Assembly (NCBI RefSeq): GCF_049243985.1
Contig: NC_135371.1
Location: forward strand, 947,501 to 1,011,500
DNA length: 64,000 nt
Source: Paroedura picta
Taxonomy: Eukaryota > Chordata > Lepidosauria > Squamata > Gekkonidae
Reading direction: 5' to 3'
Below are positions 19,598 through 30,471 of the stretch, piece by piece (position 1 is the first letter of the stretch; each line of letters begins with the position of its first letter). A model generated the notes under the pieces. The model was not told the origin of the DNA. It ran no database searches and saw only the letters and a list, made by a program, of their open reading frames with translations. The position numbers were made by a program, and so were the translations under genes.

Positions 19598-19840
19598 GAT
19601 AAGGACCGCGCATGATCATGTCCGCCTGCCCCCCCCTCCCCAGATGGCCAGTGTGGGGCCTGGAGGGGGTGGGGTGGGGTGGGGTGGGGTGGGGTGGGGT
19701 GGGGTGGGGAGGGCCCTGGCGGGGCAGATAAGGGGGCTCTGCTTCCCAGCCTCATCCTGCAGCATTGCTCCACTTCTGGGGATTCTCGCAGCCTAAAGAG
19801 TATTTCAGGGGGTAGAAACTGAGAAAGACTGACCTCACTA
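19598..19840 (+). repeat. Unclassified repeat, family 2, copy 2, with (GGGGT)n
   Basis: It matches 15800-16025 in order: GATAAGGACCGCGCATGATC, AGATGGCCAGTGTGGGGCCT, TCCACTTCTGGGGATTCTCG. At 19668-19709 it has expanded into about eight GGGGT repeats, a sequence able to form a G-quadruplex. Confidence 0.55.
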
Positions 19841-19988
19841 TCCAGTAAGAGACTGCTAAGGGAGAAGGCAGAAATGCAAATGATTACAAGACTCAAAACA
19901 ATGGCCTACCCTGGACTCAACAAGGACAAGGGTTTTTTATCTCACTATGCATGCGAACCTCTATGCTAAAACAATTTTCACAGTCAGA

Positions 19989-20475
19989 GTAGTTCAGCAG
20001 TGGAATAGGCTGCCTCAGGAGGTGGTGAGCTCCCCCTCACTGGCAGTCTTCAAGCAAAGGTTGGATGCACACTTTTCTTGGATGCTTTAGGATGCTTAGG
20101 GCTAATCCTGCGTTGAGCAGGGGGTTGGACTAGATGGCCTGTGTTGCCCCTTCCAACTCTATGATTCTATGAGTCTAGTTCAGCAGTGGAATAGGCTGCC
20201 TAAGGAGGTGGTGAGCTCCCCCTCACTGGCAGTCTTTAAGCAAAGGTTGGATACACACTTTTCTTGGATGCTTTCGGATGCTCTGGGCTGATCCTGCATT
20301 GAGCAGGGGTTGGACTAGATGGCCTGTGTGTTGTTGTTATGTGCGAAGTCGTGTCCGACCCATCGCGACCCCATGGACAATGATCCTCCAGGCCTTCCTG
20401 TCCTCTACCATTCCCCGGAGTAGATGGCCTGTGTGGCCCCTTCCAACTCTATGATTCTATGAGTCTAACTCTTAT
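19989..20475 (+). mobile_element. Two tandem CR1 3' ends
   Basis: Two units start at TAGTTCAGCAGTGGAATAGG (19989 and about 20176). Each runs through CTCCCCCTCACTGGCAGTCT to CTTCCAACTCTATGATTCTA. The second unit is split by a BovB insertion at 20331. The tandem structure echoes the array at 7324, but the units belong to a different CR1 subfamily. Confidence 0.8.
20331..20420 (-). mobile_element. 5'-truncated BovB LINE with 15-bp target duplication
   Basis: A 90-bp insert is flanked on both sides by TAGATGGCCTGTGTG (20316-20330 and 20421-20435). Its minus strand reads as the end of a BovB/RTE ORF (EDRKAW-like text to GRTRL) and then a (CAA)n-type tail (TTGTTGTT on the plus strand at 20331). 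The exact duplication shows the insertion point in the CR1 unit. Confidence 0.85.
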
Positions 20476-21025
20476 ATCCTCGTTCCTTACAATCCCCTCT
20501 TCCTTTTAATTTATTTTATGTGGGACAATGTGACTGTACTATGATGTTAGTAATGTAATTTGGCATTTTACTCTCTGGTCTCAGGACAAGGTAACCTCCC
20601 AGCTCAGCTTGCCGCTTGCAGGGATGTTTCCATGCTTAGGTGGAGATGGAGGGGCCCAGCAACAACTAGGAAATGTTCTGCCATTAATTACTAATGTGGA
20701 CAGTTTTATTTCTCCAATGTTTTTGTGAACGACAACTGAACTCAAAAGGACTGATTAGCTGTTTTAGCAAAGACTTCATATGGCATCATATGGTTTAATT
20801 TGGATATTATGACACAGTTTACTAATTTGCCATTAATTTACCCTTTCTACATATCTGTATGCCTAGGATCCTTGTCCCATTTAGTCTGAGGAAGAGTTTA
20901 CGCACTCGAAATCTTATGCCTTGAATCAATCTTTGTTGGCCTTAAAGGTGCTATTGGACGCAATTTTTTGTTTATGTTTTTTATCATTGCTTATTGCTTA
21001 TGTTGTTATAAAAGGGGCATTATAA
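20476..21025. other. Non-coding stretch
   Basis: Unique-looking AT-rich sequence; 20880-20975 is a repeat fragment (GTCTGAGGAAGAGTTTACGC, TTGGCCTTAAAGGTGCTATT) shared with 16270 and 24700. No gene seen. Confidence 0.35.
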
Positions 21026-22242
21026 AAATCCTAAAGCATCCAAGAAAAGTGTGTATCCAACCTTTGCTTGAAGACTGCCAGTGAGGGGGAGCTCACCACC
21101 TCCGTAGGCAGCCTATTCCACTGCTGAACTATTCTGACTGTGAAAAACTTTTTCCTGATCTCTAGCCTATATCGTTGTATTTGTAGTTTAAACCCATTAC
21201 TGCGTGTCCTTTCCTCTGCATCCAACGGAAACAGCATCCTGCCCTCCTCCAAGTGACAACCTTTCAAATGCTTAAAGAGGGCTATCATGTCCCCGCTCAA
21301 CCTTATTTTCTCCAGGCTGAACATTCCCAAGTCCCTCAACCTACCTTCATAGGGCTTGGTCCCTTGGCCCCAGATCATCTTCGTCGCTCTCCTCTGTACC
21401 CTTTCAATTTTATCTACGTCCTTCCTGAAGTGAGGCCTCCAGAACTGCACACAGTACTCCAGGTGTGTTCTGACAAGTGCCGTATACAATGGGACTATGA
21501 CATCTTGTGATTTTGATGTGATGCCCCTGTTGATAAACCCCAAAATGGCATTCGCCTTTTTTACTGCTGCATCACACTGCCTGCTCATGTTTAGTTTACA
21601 ATCCACAAGTACCCCAAGGTCTCGTTCACACACAGTGTTACCTAGAAGCGTGTCCCCCATCCAATAGACATGCTTTTCATTTTTCTGACCCAGATGCAGA
21701 ACTTTACACTTATCTTTATTAAATTGCTTCTTGTTCTCATTTGCCCATTTTTCCATTGTGTTCAGATCTCGTTGAACTCTGTCTCTATCTTCTGGAGTAT
21801 TTGCCAGTCCTCCCAATTTGGTGTAATCTGCAAACTTGATGAGTAGTCCCTCCACCCCCTCATCTAGAACATTAATAAATATGTTAAGAAGTACCGAGCC
21901 CTGAGGTACCCTACTACTCACCTCCCTCCAGTCTGATGAAACACCATTGACAACAACTCTTTGAGTGCGGTTCTCTAACCAATTCCCTATCCACTTAACT
22001 ATCTGAAAATCCAGATTGCAGTCCTTCAACTTATCCATCAGAACATCATGGGGAACCTTGTCAAAAGCTTTACTAAAATCCAAGTGAATGACATCAACTG
22101 AATTTCCCCGATCCAGCAAACCTGTTACTTGGTCAAAGTTGGTCTGACAGGACCTGTTGGAGACAAATCCATGCTGATTTCCCTGGATCACTAAATTGTC
22201 CTCCAGATGTTTGCAGATCGCTCCCTTTAATAAATAAACCAA
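21026..22242 (-). mobile_element. CR1 LINE ORF2, reverse-transcriptase and C-terminal part
   Basis: An open frame of about 400 codons encodes CR1 reverse transcriptase: IHLDFSKAFDKVPHDVL, then NWLENRTQRVVVNG, RVPQGSV, the KFADYTKLGG box, and the C-terminal LEYCVQFWRP and DKIERVQRRATKM blocks. The catalytic box should be FADD; here it is FADY, so the enzyme is inactive. A few residues are also missing just before it (QGSVLLNIFIN lacks the usual GPLLF). The 5' half of the LINE is absent and its 3' terminus stops short of the usual TATGATTC tail. The long clean frame suggests a fairly recent copy. Confidence 0.85.
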
Positions 22243-23540
22243 ATAAATAAAATATGGTTATCCTACCCTGCCATCTAGTGGTGAAAGATGTGTTATTAAT
22301 GGCAGAGTGTTATTTCATACACTCCCTTATAATAGTAACAGGCCCTTACAGTTCAACTCCCCAGGATCCCTAGAAGGCAACTGGAAATTCTTCTCTGCAG
22401 CTGATCCAGAATGTGGGGCCCACTTATTGTTGGGGGGCAGCCAGGGAGAGCATCTCTTGCCTCTAAGGATCCACCCCCCTCCCAACAAAAACTAGTGGGG
22501 GGGGGCAACTGAAACACAAATGTTTTGATGAGCATATAAGTCTTAATATTTGTATTGACTGTCCTTTTTAGGTTGTTACCTGCCCGGAGCATTCAAGAAA
22601 GGCGGGCCATAAAGATTTACTTCACTTAATTTAAAACCGCTGCCTTGACTGCCGGTTTGTTTGAGGACCAATTTCCCAGTTCTGGTCATCACCTTTAAAG
22701 CCACCTGTCCAGAGACCTCCTCCCAAATACATGAATCACGACCCTTGGGCACAACTCCACCGGCTAGCTGCTCCATGACTACAGGTTGGCTGATCGGCCC
22801 CAGCTTGAGCCTTTTATGTCATAATTCTAGCTTTGTGGACTGCAGCCCCAGAGGAGGTGACGGGAGAGATGTTCGGGAGAGGTTTTCATTGAGATTTGCC
22901 ATCCCTTTTGAGCCATGAGGAAAGGAAAAGAGAAATCAGTAATATATAAAGAATAAAATTGTTTTCTCTAGGTGCCAGTATGATCTGGACGCTACAAGTC
23001 CTAGATTTAAAAACTGGTTAGTGAACAGTGGTCGAAGTCCTGACTGAGTATTGAGGATTTATTCTTACAGGGAACATGCTGAGCTCTGAGGGGCGCTCTG
23101 GAAATGTCAATAACATATCAATAAATTACAGATTTATAAAGAACCCTGTAAGATGCCCACACACTGGGTTCACTAGGTTTCACACTCAGAGCACAGCAAT
23201 CCAAGAACCCAGAAAAATGGAATTTATGAGTTAAATGACACCAGTGTTTCCTTCTAATCCAATATTTCAGTTCAAGTATTTGCTATTGAGCCGATGCTAC
23301 GAAGTTCACCCTCCCAAGCAGTCGTCTTCTCCAGGCGAATTGATCTCTGTAGCCTGGAGATGAGCTATTGTTCCAGGGGATCTCCAGGTCCCACCTTGGG
23401 GTTGGCATCGCTAGTCCATTCTTTCATAACATGGGGAAAGAGAGCTGTTTCTCACAATACTAGATGAGTCATTTCATTCCAAGATGATACATATAATACA
23501 AAAGGTGCCATGCTGAATGTGACATAATTAGAAAAAATGG
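22243..23540. other. Non-coding stretch 3' of the V2R cluster
   Basis: No gene or well-formed repeat. 23330-23420 is a minus-strand fragment of the repeat underlying the C-rich array (GGGGATCTCCAGGTCCCACC). The short open frames have no recognisable motif. Confidence 0.35.
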
Positions 23541-23548
23541 ATGAAGAA

Positions 23549-23903
23549 TCAGACGCTACCTTTAGTTCTGGTCATTAGATGATCCTTAGTATTCAAGCTG
23601 GGCCTTAGGAGGATAATGTAGCATTTGGGGATGAAGATGCAGCCCAGCAAGCCAGCGCTAGAGGCTAGGATGGAGAAGACCTGCACAGCTACCATGCATT
23701 TCCCCTTTGTGCTCAGGTAGATACCCAAACACTACAAAAGACCAGCATGCTGAAGGTGATCAGCTTGGCCTCGTTGAAGGCCCCAAGCAGCTTCCTGGCC
23801 AGGAAAGCCACCACGAAGGAGATGGCAGCCAGGAGGCCCAGGTAGCCCAGGGAACCATAAAACATGGCCACGGACCCTTCATTGCACTGCAGTATGATTT
23901 GTG
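23549..23903 (-). pseudogene. V2R fragment A (transmembrane helices 5-7)
   Basis: Minus-strand sequence encodes [20 protein letters not shown] and then [12 protein letters not shown], the TM5-TM6 region of a type-2 vomeronasal receptor. It resumes after a 13-bp net loss with the last loop and TM7 ([19 protein letters not shown]). Homology starts abruptly at about 23903, and helices 1-4 and exons 1-5 are absent nearby. The stop is at 23549. It is a dead 3' fragment of the tandem V2R family, the copy furthest downstream on the coding strand. Confidence 0.85.
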
Positions 23904-24309
23904 TAACTGAACTGTGTGCAGAAGGGGGAAGAGGAATTATCCCTTTAGAATTGCTTTCCATTTTCCTTTGTCTTTGTCTTCAGCAACGCAGAAGTCTTGT
24001 GATGCTGTTTGTACTCTCCTAAATAAACTACTGCGCTTCTAGCCAGAACTTGAGTTTGCCCTTTACGGGAGATTTGCCACAGAACATGACAGAAATCTAT
24101 TGGGGGAAAGTAGAGAAGGAGCCATTCCAGGTCAGTGTCTTGAGGGCTAGTAAACACATACAAAAATGCGATAATTATTCTATCATTCCCACTTTAGAAA
24201 GCAAACAAAAAAGAAAAAAAGTAATCACAAGTAGATGTGTTTGGGTATGGAATGGATCAGGATTTTTAATGGAAGTCCCATCAGAGACTGATTATAGCCA
24301 TCTAATACT

Positions 24310-24905
24310 TCAGAATCATAGAAGCCATTGATCCACCTTCTGCTCAAGCAGGATCAGCCTCCAGCACCCAGGAGAAGGATCTGTCCAGCTGCTGCTTGAA
24401 GACGGCCAGTGAGGGGGAGCTCCCCACCTCCTTAGGCAACCAATTCCACTGCTGCAATCTCTGACTATAAAAAAATTCCTATGATCCAGTTGGCAATATT
24501 CTGCCCTCAATTTAAACTCATAATTGCAAGCCCTATTTTCTGCTGCCAAGAGGAACAGTTCCCTGACCTCCACTAAGTGACAGCTTCAGAGATAGTTTCA
24601 GGTGGGTCACTGGTTTGAGACCAGGGGGCACCTTGAAGACCAACAAAATTTAATTCTGGGTAGGAGCTCTTGTGTGCATGCACACTTTATCATACAGATG
24701 AAGTGTGCATATGTACAAAAGCTTATACCGCAAACAAAACTTTGTTCAGCATCTCAGAGACTTAAACGGAGCCATCATGTCCCCCCAGCCTCCTCTTCTT
24801 CAGACAGAGTATTCCCAGGCACCTCAGCTTCTCCTCGTAAGGCTCCGTCTCCAGACCCAGGCCCCCAGAACTGCACACAGTACTCAGGGTGTGGCCTGAC
24901 CAATG
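24310..24905 (-). mobile_element. CR1 LINE split by a nested repeat
   Basis: 24310-24600 has the CR1 tail (AGGATCAGCCTCCAGCACCC, CAGTGAGGGGGAGCTCCCCA). 24750-24905 continues the same element further 5' (CCAGAACTGCACACAGTACT). Between them, about 24607-24742, lies an unrelated repeat (GGGGGCACCTTGAAGACCAA, GAAGTGTGCATATGTACAAA), so that repeat inserted into the CR1 copy. Confidence 0.65.
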
Positions 24906-25059
24906 TGTAGTAGTAGTAGTAAGTTTATTATGGAATTACACCAGAGTGCCAAGTGCAGTCTAGATTCTTGTGTCTGCACTCAAATATAGTGTCTTGCCTT
25001 TTGTGCTTCTTTTGATGATAATGGGGAACTAGGATGAGTGAGGCTTGTTTTGGCAGTGT

Positions 25060-25640
25060 GAAAAGGATCTGAGACAGCAGGGTGACTCAGTAGCGGAAAA
25101 GGCACATGGGATTTTGGGCTGCATTAAAAGAACTATACTGTCCAGATCATATGAAGAGATGTTACCAATCTGGTTAGACCACACTTGGAGTACTGTGTTC
25201 AGTTTAGAGAACCACAACTGAAAGCAGATGTAGAGAAACTGGAGCATGTCCAGAGGAGGGATGTTCAGCCTGGAGAAAAGGAGGTTGAGAGGGGACATGA
25301 TAGCCCTCTGTAAGTATTTGAAAGGTTGTCACTTGGAGGAGGGCAGGATGCTGTTTCTGCTGGCTGCAGAGGAGAGGACACACAGTAATGGGTTTAAACT
25401 TCAAGTACAACGATATAGGCTAGATATCAGGAAAAAGTTTTTCACAGTCAGAGTAGTTCAGCAGTGGAATAGGCTGCCTAAGGAGGTGGTGAGCTCCCCC
25501 TCACTGGCAGTCTTCAAGCAAAGGTTGGATACACACTTTTCTTGGATGCTTTAGGATGCTTAGGGCTGATCCTGCGTTGAGCAAGGGGTTGGACTAGATG
25601 GCCTGTATGGCACCTTCCAACTCTATGATTCTATTATTCT
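25060..25640 (+). mobile_element. CR1 LINE 3' part
   Basis: Frame 25246-25554 encodes [33 protein letters not shown] and [20 protein letters not shown], the ORF2 C-terminus. It ends in GGTTGGACTAGATGGCCTGT and CTATGATTCTATTATTC. It lies between V2R copies A and B. Confidence 0.85.
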
Positions 25641-25757
25641 ATTTTATTAATGTGAAGGAATAAGAATATTCTTTGAATAACATCTCAGAAATTTCTAGCC
25701 AAGACCAGAATTTTGCTGATGTGTTAGACAACACATTGCAATCAATAAAACGATCTA

Positions 25758-26667
25758 CTAAGAGTTAGGCTTCCTTTTTGCAGTGAGATGCTCCTTAGTA
25801 TTCAAGTCAGGCCTCACTAGAATGATATAGCACTTGGGAAGGAAGATGCAGCCCAGCAGCCCAGCACTGGAGGCCAGGATGGAGAAGATCTGCACAGTAC
25901 TGTGTACTTCCCTTTCGTGCTCAGGTAGGCAGGCACAAAGGACACCCAAACAGCACAAAAGACCAGCATGCTGAAGGAGATCAGCTTGGCCTCGTTGAAG
26001 GCTGCAGGAAGCTTCCTGGCCAGGAAAGCCACCACAAACGAGATGGCAGCCAAGAGGCCCAGGTAGCCAAGGGTTGTGTAAAACATGGAGACAGACCCTT
26101 CGTTGCATTGCAGGATGATCTGTCCCTGAAGGGAGCTCATGTCAGACTCCGGGAAAGGGGGAGAGATGACCAGCCAGAGAACACAGAGGCCAATTTGAAA
26201 ACTGGAACACAAGAGGACAATGGAGTTGGCCAGTCTGTTTCCCAGCCATTTCCTCCTCCTGTTTCCTGGTTGGGTGGCCAAGAAGGCCATGACCACAGTG
26301 ATGGTTTTGGCCAACACGGAAGAGACAGCAACAGAGAAGATGGTGCTGAAGGTGGTTTGTTGGATAAGGCAGGTCAGCGTCCTTGGCTGGCCAATGAACA
26401 AAAGAGAGGATAGAAAGGACAGCAGGAGGGAGACCAGGAGAACGTAGGTGAGGTCCCGATTGTTGGCTTTGACTATGGGCGTCTCAATGTACTTAATGAA
26501 GAGTCCTAAAATTAGAAGGGTGACGATGGACAAGAACAGGACCAAGGAAACAAGGACAATCCCCAGCGTCTCCAGGTAAGACAGGAAAGTAATGTCCTTG
26601 GGAACGCACTGAGTCCGGCCCTTGTTGGGATGCTGATCTTCTGGGCATTTGGTGCAATGTTCTGCGT
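25758..26667 (-). pseudogene. V2R gene B, exon 6 (seven-transmembrane exon), frameshifted
   Basis: The acceptor CTCTGTTCCAG lies right of 26667. The exon supplies the end of the nine-cysteine domain ([20 protein letters not shown]) and helices TM1-TM6, with the family signature [20 protein letters not shown]. Near 25900, after STKGKYTV, one base is missing relative to copies C and D, so TM7 ([35 protein letters not shown]) is in another frame. The length is 910 bp against 911 bp in the two intact copies. The rest of the exon is well preserved, so the loss looks recent. Confidence 0.9.
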
Positions 26668-26756
26668 CTGGAACAGAGGAGAGGAACTTCAATATCAAAT
26701 ACATCTCAGTCTTATTTATTCATTTTAATTATTTATTCCACTACTCAAAGCGGATT

Positions 26757-27360
26757 GTTCTTGTTGTTGTTGTTGTTATCTGAACTTATTGCCTACCACT
26801 TCTGGCAAACTGGCTCGTAGTGGGTTACAACACAGGTTCCAATCCAAAAAACTCCCATTAAAACCCCATTAAAACCGGATTAAAGCACAATAATACAATA
26901 TAAGGAAAATAGCCACATGGCATTTCAAATAACCCAAAATTGGTAGCGGATTTCTTCCTTCAAGGGGATTACATAAAAACCCATAAAATCCCATAAAACC
27001 CATAAAATCCCATAAAATCCCCAACATAACAAAATCCCATAAAATCCCCAATCCCCAACATAAATCTTCAGATGGCAGAAAGAAAATCCTCCCGCCCCTC
27101 CACAGCCATCCAAAAGGGTTCAGTCACTGATACAACCAGTCCCGGGGCGTCCAAAGCTCTTAAACAACCCGGCCTCAACCAAGGACCTGACGGAGGAGCT
27201 CCGCTTTGCAGGCCCTGCAGAACTCTGACAGCCCTGTCAGGAGCCTCAGCTCTCCCAGGAGCTCATTTAATCAGATCAGGGCAAGGACCAAAAAGGCCCC
27301 GGCCTAAGATGTGGCCAGGGGTACCTCTCTGGGGCCAGGGATCATTAACCATTTAATACC
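26757..27360 (+). repeat. Unclassified interspersed repeat, family 1, copy 2
   Basis: It starts with (GTT)n and continues with CCTACCACTTCTGGCAAACT and a low-complexity CCCATAAAATCCC region. It ends in the block shared with 205-630 (GACGGAGGAGCTCCGCTTTG, GGGCAAGGACCAAAAAGGCC). It occupies intron 5 of V2R gene B. Confidence 0.5.
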
Positions 27361-27658
27361 GCAGAGCAAAGAGCCCTGCAGAGAGGATAAACGGATAAGC
27401 GGTCACTCAGAGAGGCAGGCACCAAGCCAGAGGAACATCAGGGAAGCAAGAGGGAATGAGGGAGACGGGAGGGGAAGTGGGGGAGGAAGGAGACTGTATG
27501 AGTGTGTCTCTGTCTGTGTGAGAGAGGAAGGGGCCAAGACCAAAGTGGCCTGCAGCAGGGATGTGTTCGGAGTCAGACTGTCACTAATTAGTTTTTTATA
27601 AAGAAGAAGCCAAGCTAATCTGGAGTGTTCACTGCATTCCTTTTCTCCGGTGACCCAC

Positions 27659-27786
27659 CTGCCTGCGTGGAGATGGTTCCTTCCGCACAGGGAGCACAGC
27701 CGTAGCAGCAGATGGGCTTCCCTTCCAGGACCACCTTCACGTGTCCAGGGGGGCAGCTTGGGGTACACCTGGAAGACGGCATCCTC
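27659..27786 (-). pseudogene. V2R gene B, exon 5, one-base insertion
   Basis: This exon encodes the nine-cysteine linker domain ([20 protein letters not shown], then [12 protein letters not shown]) between the ligand-binding domain and the membrane. Copies C and D have 127 bp; this one has 128 because of an extra G near its start (AGGATGGCCGTC instead of AGGATGCC-type). That shifts the frame relative to exon 4. Splice sites (donor GGCAG|GTGGGTCA) are intact. Confidence 0.85.
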
Positions 27787-28007
27787 TAGCATAAAGACAA
27801 GGAGCATTGGTCTGGGGGAATGAAGCGTGTTCCATATGCTATGGAATGTATGCATCTATATTGTATAAAACGTGTTGTTTGATTAATTTTTGCATTCCTT
27901 TGGCTTATTGCTTATCACATGGATGACGTTTATGAAAAAATCTCATGGTTCTGTAGTGTGTTGTGCTGTGCAGAGTATTATGCTTTGCAAGACCTTCTTT
28001 CCCCCAC

Positions 28008-28235
28008 CTGCTTATACCGGGGGGGCCACACAATCGCATCCTGCTCAAGGGCCACCTTCATCTCCCCAGAGGCCTGTCTTTCGATGCCCCCAACTTTCAG
28101 GATCCAGATGGAACCATTGGGAAAGACCATCAGGTTCACAACGTTTAAGTGGTCTGCCTCGTCCCCGTTCTCGTCCAAGTCCGCTCCGCTCAGAGATGTG
28201 TTTTGAAGCCAGAAGCGTCTCAGGAAAGGGTGGAG
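28008..28235 (-). pseudogene. V2R gene B, exon 4
   Basis: Exactly 228 bp, the normal V2R exon 4 size, with acceptor TTTTCTCTGATTCCAG and donor AAGCAG|GTGGGG. It is open in phase 0: LHPFLRRFWLQNTSLSGADL, then HLNVVNLMVFPNGSIWI, QDAIVWPPRYKQ. This exon itself has no defect and is listed as pseudogene because exons 3, 5 and 6 are broken. Confidence 0.9.
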
Positions 28236-28952
28236 CTGGAATCAGAGAAAAGACCCTGAGCACAGGAGACGCCCCCGTGAAGTCCTTGTCGTGGTGTGTT
28301 CATTTCTCACATTTCCTTGTTGTATGAATGGCAACAACACTACAGCGAGAGCCTTTTCCCTCGACAACCAGAGCCATGCGAATCTAAGAAACCGTTGATA
28401 AAGGCAGCAAAAGGAGGCCGTGGATGGGAGAAGAGGACAAGTCATTCTGTGGACTAAAATGCTTAAGTAAAGCAGGAAACAGGGAGTGAATCCGAATGGG
28501 AAGGAGGCCAGTAGTTGCGAACTGCAGGAAGGATGCTTTTAACTTCTTTATTAGTGATTTGGTCTTGGGAGGAAATACGCCTTGAGTGACCAAGAATGCA
28601 GATGGCCCTATATTATTCAGGGAGAACTCTGAGAAGCTCCAGAGCCGTGGGGTGAGGGTCCAGGCTAGGGGCGCTCAAGGTGGGCATGTGCGAAGTTATG
28701 CACCTAATTCTAAGTCCTAATTCTAAATAGAGGTTGATGGAGACCAAAGTAGTGAAAACTGAGCAGGAGAGGGCTATCTTGGTAGATGTTGACTCATTGA
28801 CTGCAATAAAACAGGCAACTCCTCTGCTGGGAATAATTAGGAAGGGCACCTCAGAAATTTGCAAGCCCCAGCCATAAAGCCACCGGGACACCCCTGGACC
28901 GTCCCCAAAGAAAAAGAGCTGCGTAGGTTCATCAGTCATGGGAAACGGATAC

Positions 28953-29788
28953 CTGCCAAGGCTTTATTCGGTTATGTTTCAGGCTGTCTCCACGCATCCC
29001 CATCATCCGCTGAGGCCTGGATGCGTAGGCAGCATGTACTGCATGTGCCACCACATGGATACTGGTGTAGATATTGTGAGCCCGAGGGGGCAGGTCTTCT
29101 TTCAGGGTCTCCCAGGGCCTGGCCTCCAGACTCTCTCGTTCTCTGAATCTCAGGTGCCCTCTCTCAGAGAAAACAGGCTTTGAATAGAAAGGATCAAAAG
29201 CTTCCTTCATCATTGTCTTTATAAGAGGGTTACATTCGTGTGTGTGTGGGGATACTTCGCCCTTTTCTTTGTCTGGCTGATGACAGAGAGAGATCCGTGC
29301 CTCTGGCTCTTGAAGGGAACTTGAGAACAGGCCAAGCTCAAGAGGGAGTCCAATACAATGGTTGTGATCCAAACTTTACCCAGGATGACTTTCTTCTGAT
29401 ATTCAATCAATTCTATGTATAGTTCAAGAAGCAACATGGATGGAACGTCGCCATAGAAGACGAACACATTCACTTGGTCCTGGCTGAGAACTGATTTCAT
29501 GCGGCCTACTCTTTCCCTTGACCAAGTAGCCAAGTGGACACCACGTTCTGCGATAGTCTCAGAGAAGGCGACACAAACGCCACTCCTGAGCATGAGAGCC
29601 GTCAAGGTCCTCCTGCACACGTCCCCATTGTCATTCTCCTGGGCAATGAGACCGACCCACGTCCACCGAAAATGCAGGAGCAGCGTGACAATTCCCAAGT
29701 ACCGGGCCTCTTCCTTGGGAGCCGTTTCGTGGAAGAACGGAAATTGAATTCTATCCTTCAGAACTTCCAGGTGAAAACCATGGCTCAC
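28953..29788 (-). pseudogene. V2R gene B, exon 3, frameshifted
   Basis: The large ligand-binding exon. It starts after CCACCCTTAG with VSHGFHLEVLKDRIQFPFFH, continues GIVTLLLHFRWTWVGLIAQE and FVFYGDVPSMLLLELYIELI, and ends NRIKPWQ at a donor (GGCAG|GTATCC). The frame is lost once between about 29250 and 29310: the second half (IKTMMKEAFDPFYSKPVFSE, LPPRAHNIYTSIHVVAHAVH) is in a different frame. It is 836 bp against 834 bp in copy C. The codons on both sides look well preserved. Confidence 0.88.
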
Positions 29789-30081
29789 CTAAGGGTGGGA
29801 CACAACATGTTTGGACTTTTGCACTCTAAAAAGGTCAATAGAGAACACAAAATGTTCATCAGACTTCAGAATCATGAAAGGCCACCTTTGTGTAGCAGAG
29901 ATTATTTTGGGTTCACAACTTGCCTGGGAGAGATCGCACCCTTCAGAGGGACCGGGCCTCAGTATATTGGAAACAGGGAACAGGTTTGGCCCTTGAAAAG
30001 ACTCTGCAATACCTGCAAAGTCTACCATCCCCACCAGGTCATGAGGCACGTCCCCTGGAAAGAACATTTGACGCCTGAGCT

Positions 30082-30471
30082 CAGTGGTTCTCAGCCTGGG
30101 GGTCGGGACCCCTTTGGGGGTCGAACAACCCTTTCACAGGGGTCACAGCAGGACAAGCAGGGGGGGGAGGGGGGACTGCCATTGTTGCCACGCTAACCCC
30201 CCCCCAGCAGCCCCTCCAGTGCATTTCACCCTCCCCCCAGGCGCTCCCGGTGGTGGCACAGCTCGACGGGACAAGAGGCAGAACTTTACTCAGAAACCCT
30301 GGGGGAAAAAACAATTTATATACAACCATGTAGAATGGATCTTCACTCCACTGGTCGGTTTCGGTTTAATTTCTGTGAAAGAACCCTTGCATAAGTATGT
30401 GGTTGGGGGTCACCACAACGGGAGGAGCTGGATTAAGGGTTGAGAACCTTTAGGAAGGCTGAGAACCACGG
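30082..30471. mobile_element. hAT MITE related to SPIN
   Basis: The left end CAGTGGTTCTCAGCCTGGGG, followed by GGGGTCGAACAACCCTTTCA, and the right part GGTTGGGGGTCACCACAACG ending GGCTGAGAACCAC, match the organisation of SPIN, a hAT family known for horizontal transfer among tetrapods. The interior differs and contains C/G runs. No clean 8-bp duplication was seen. It lies in intron 2 of V2R gene B. Confidence 0.65.

Noticed and set aside
19668-19709. Interstitial telomere
   Set aside because: The unit is GGGGT, not TTAGGG.
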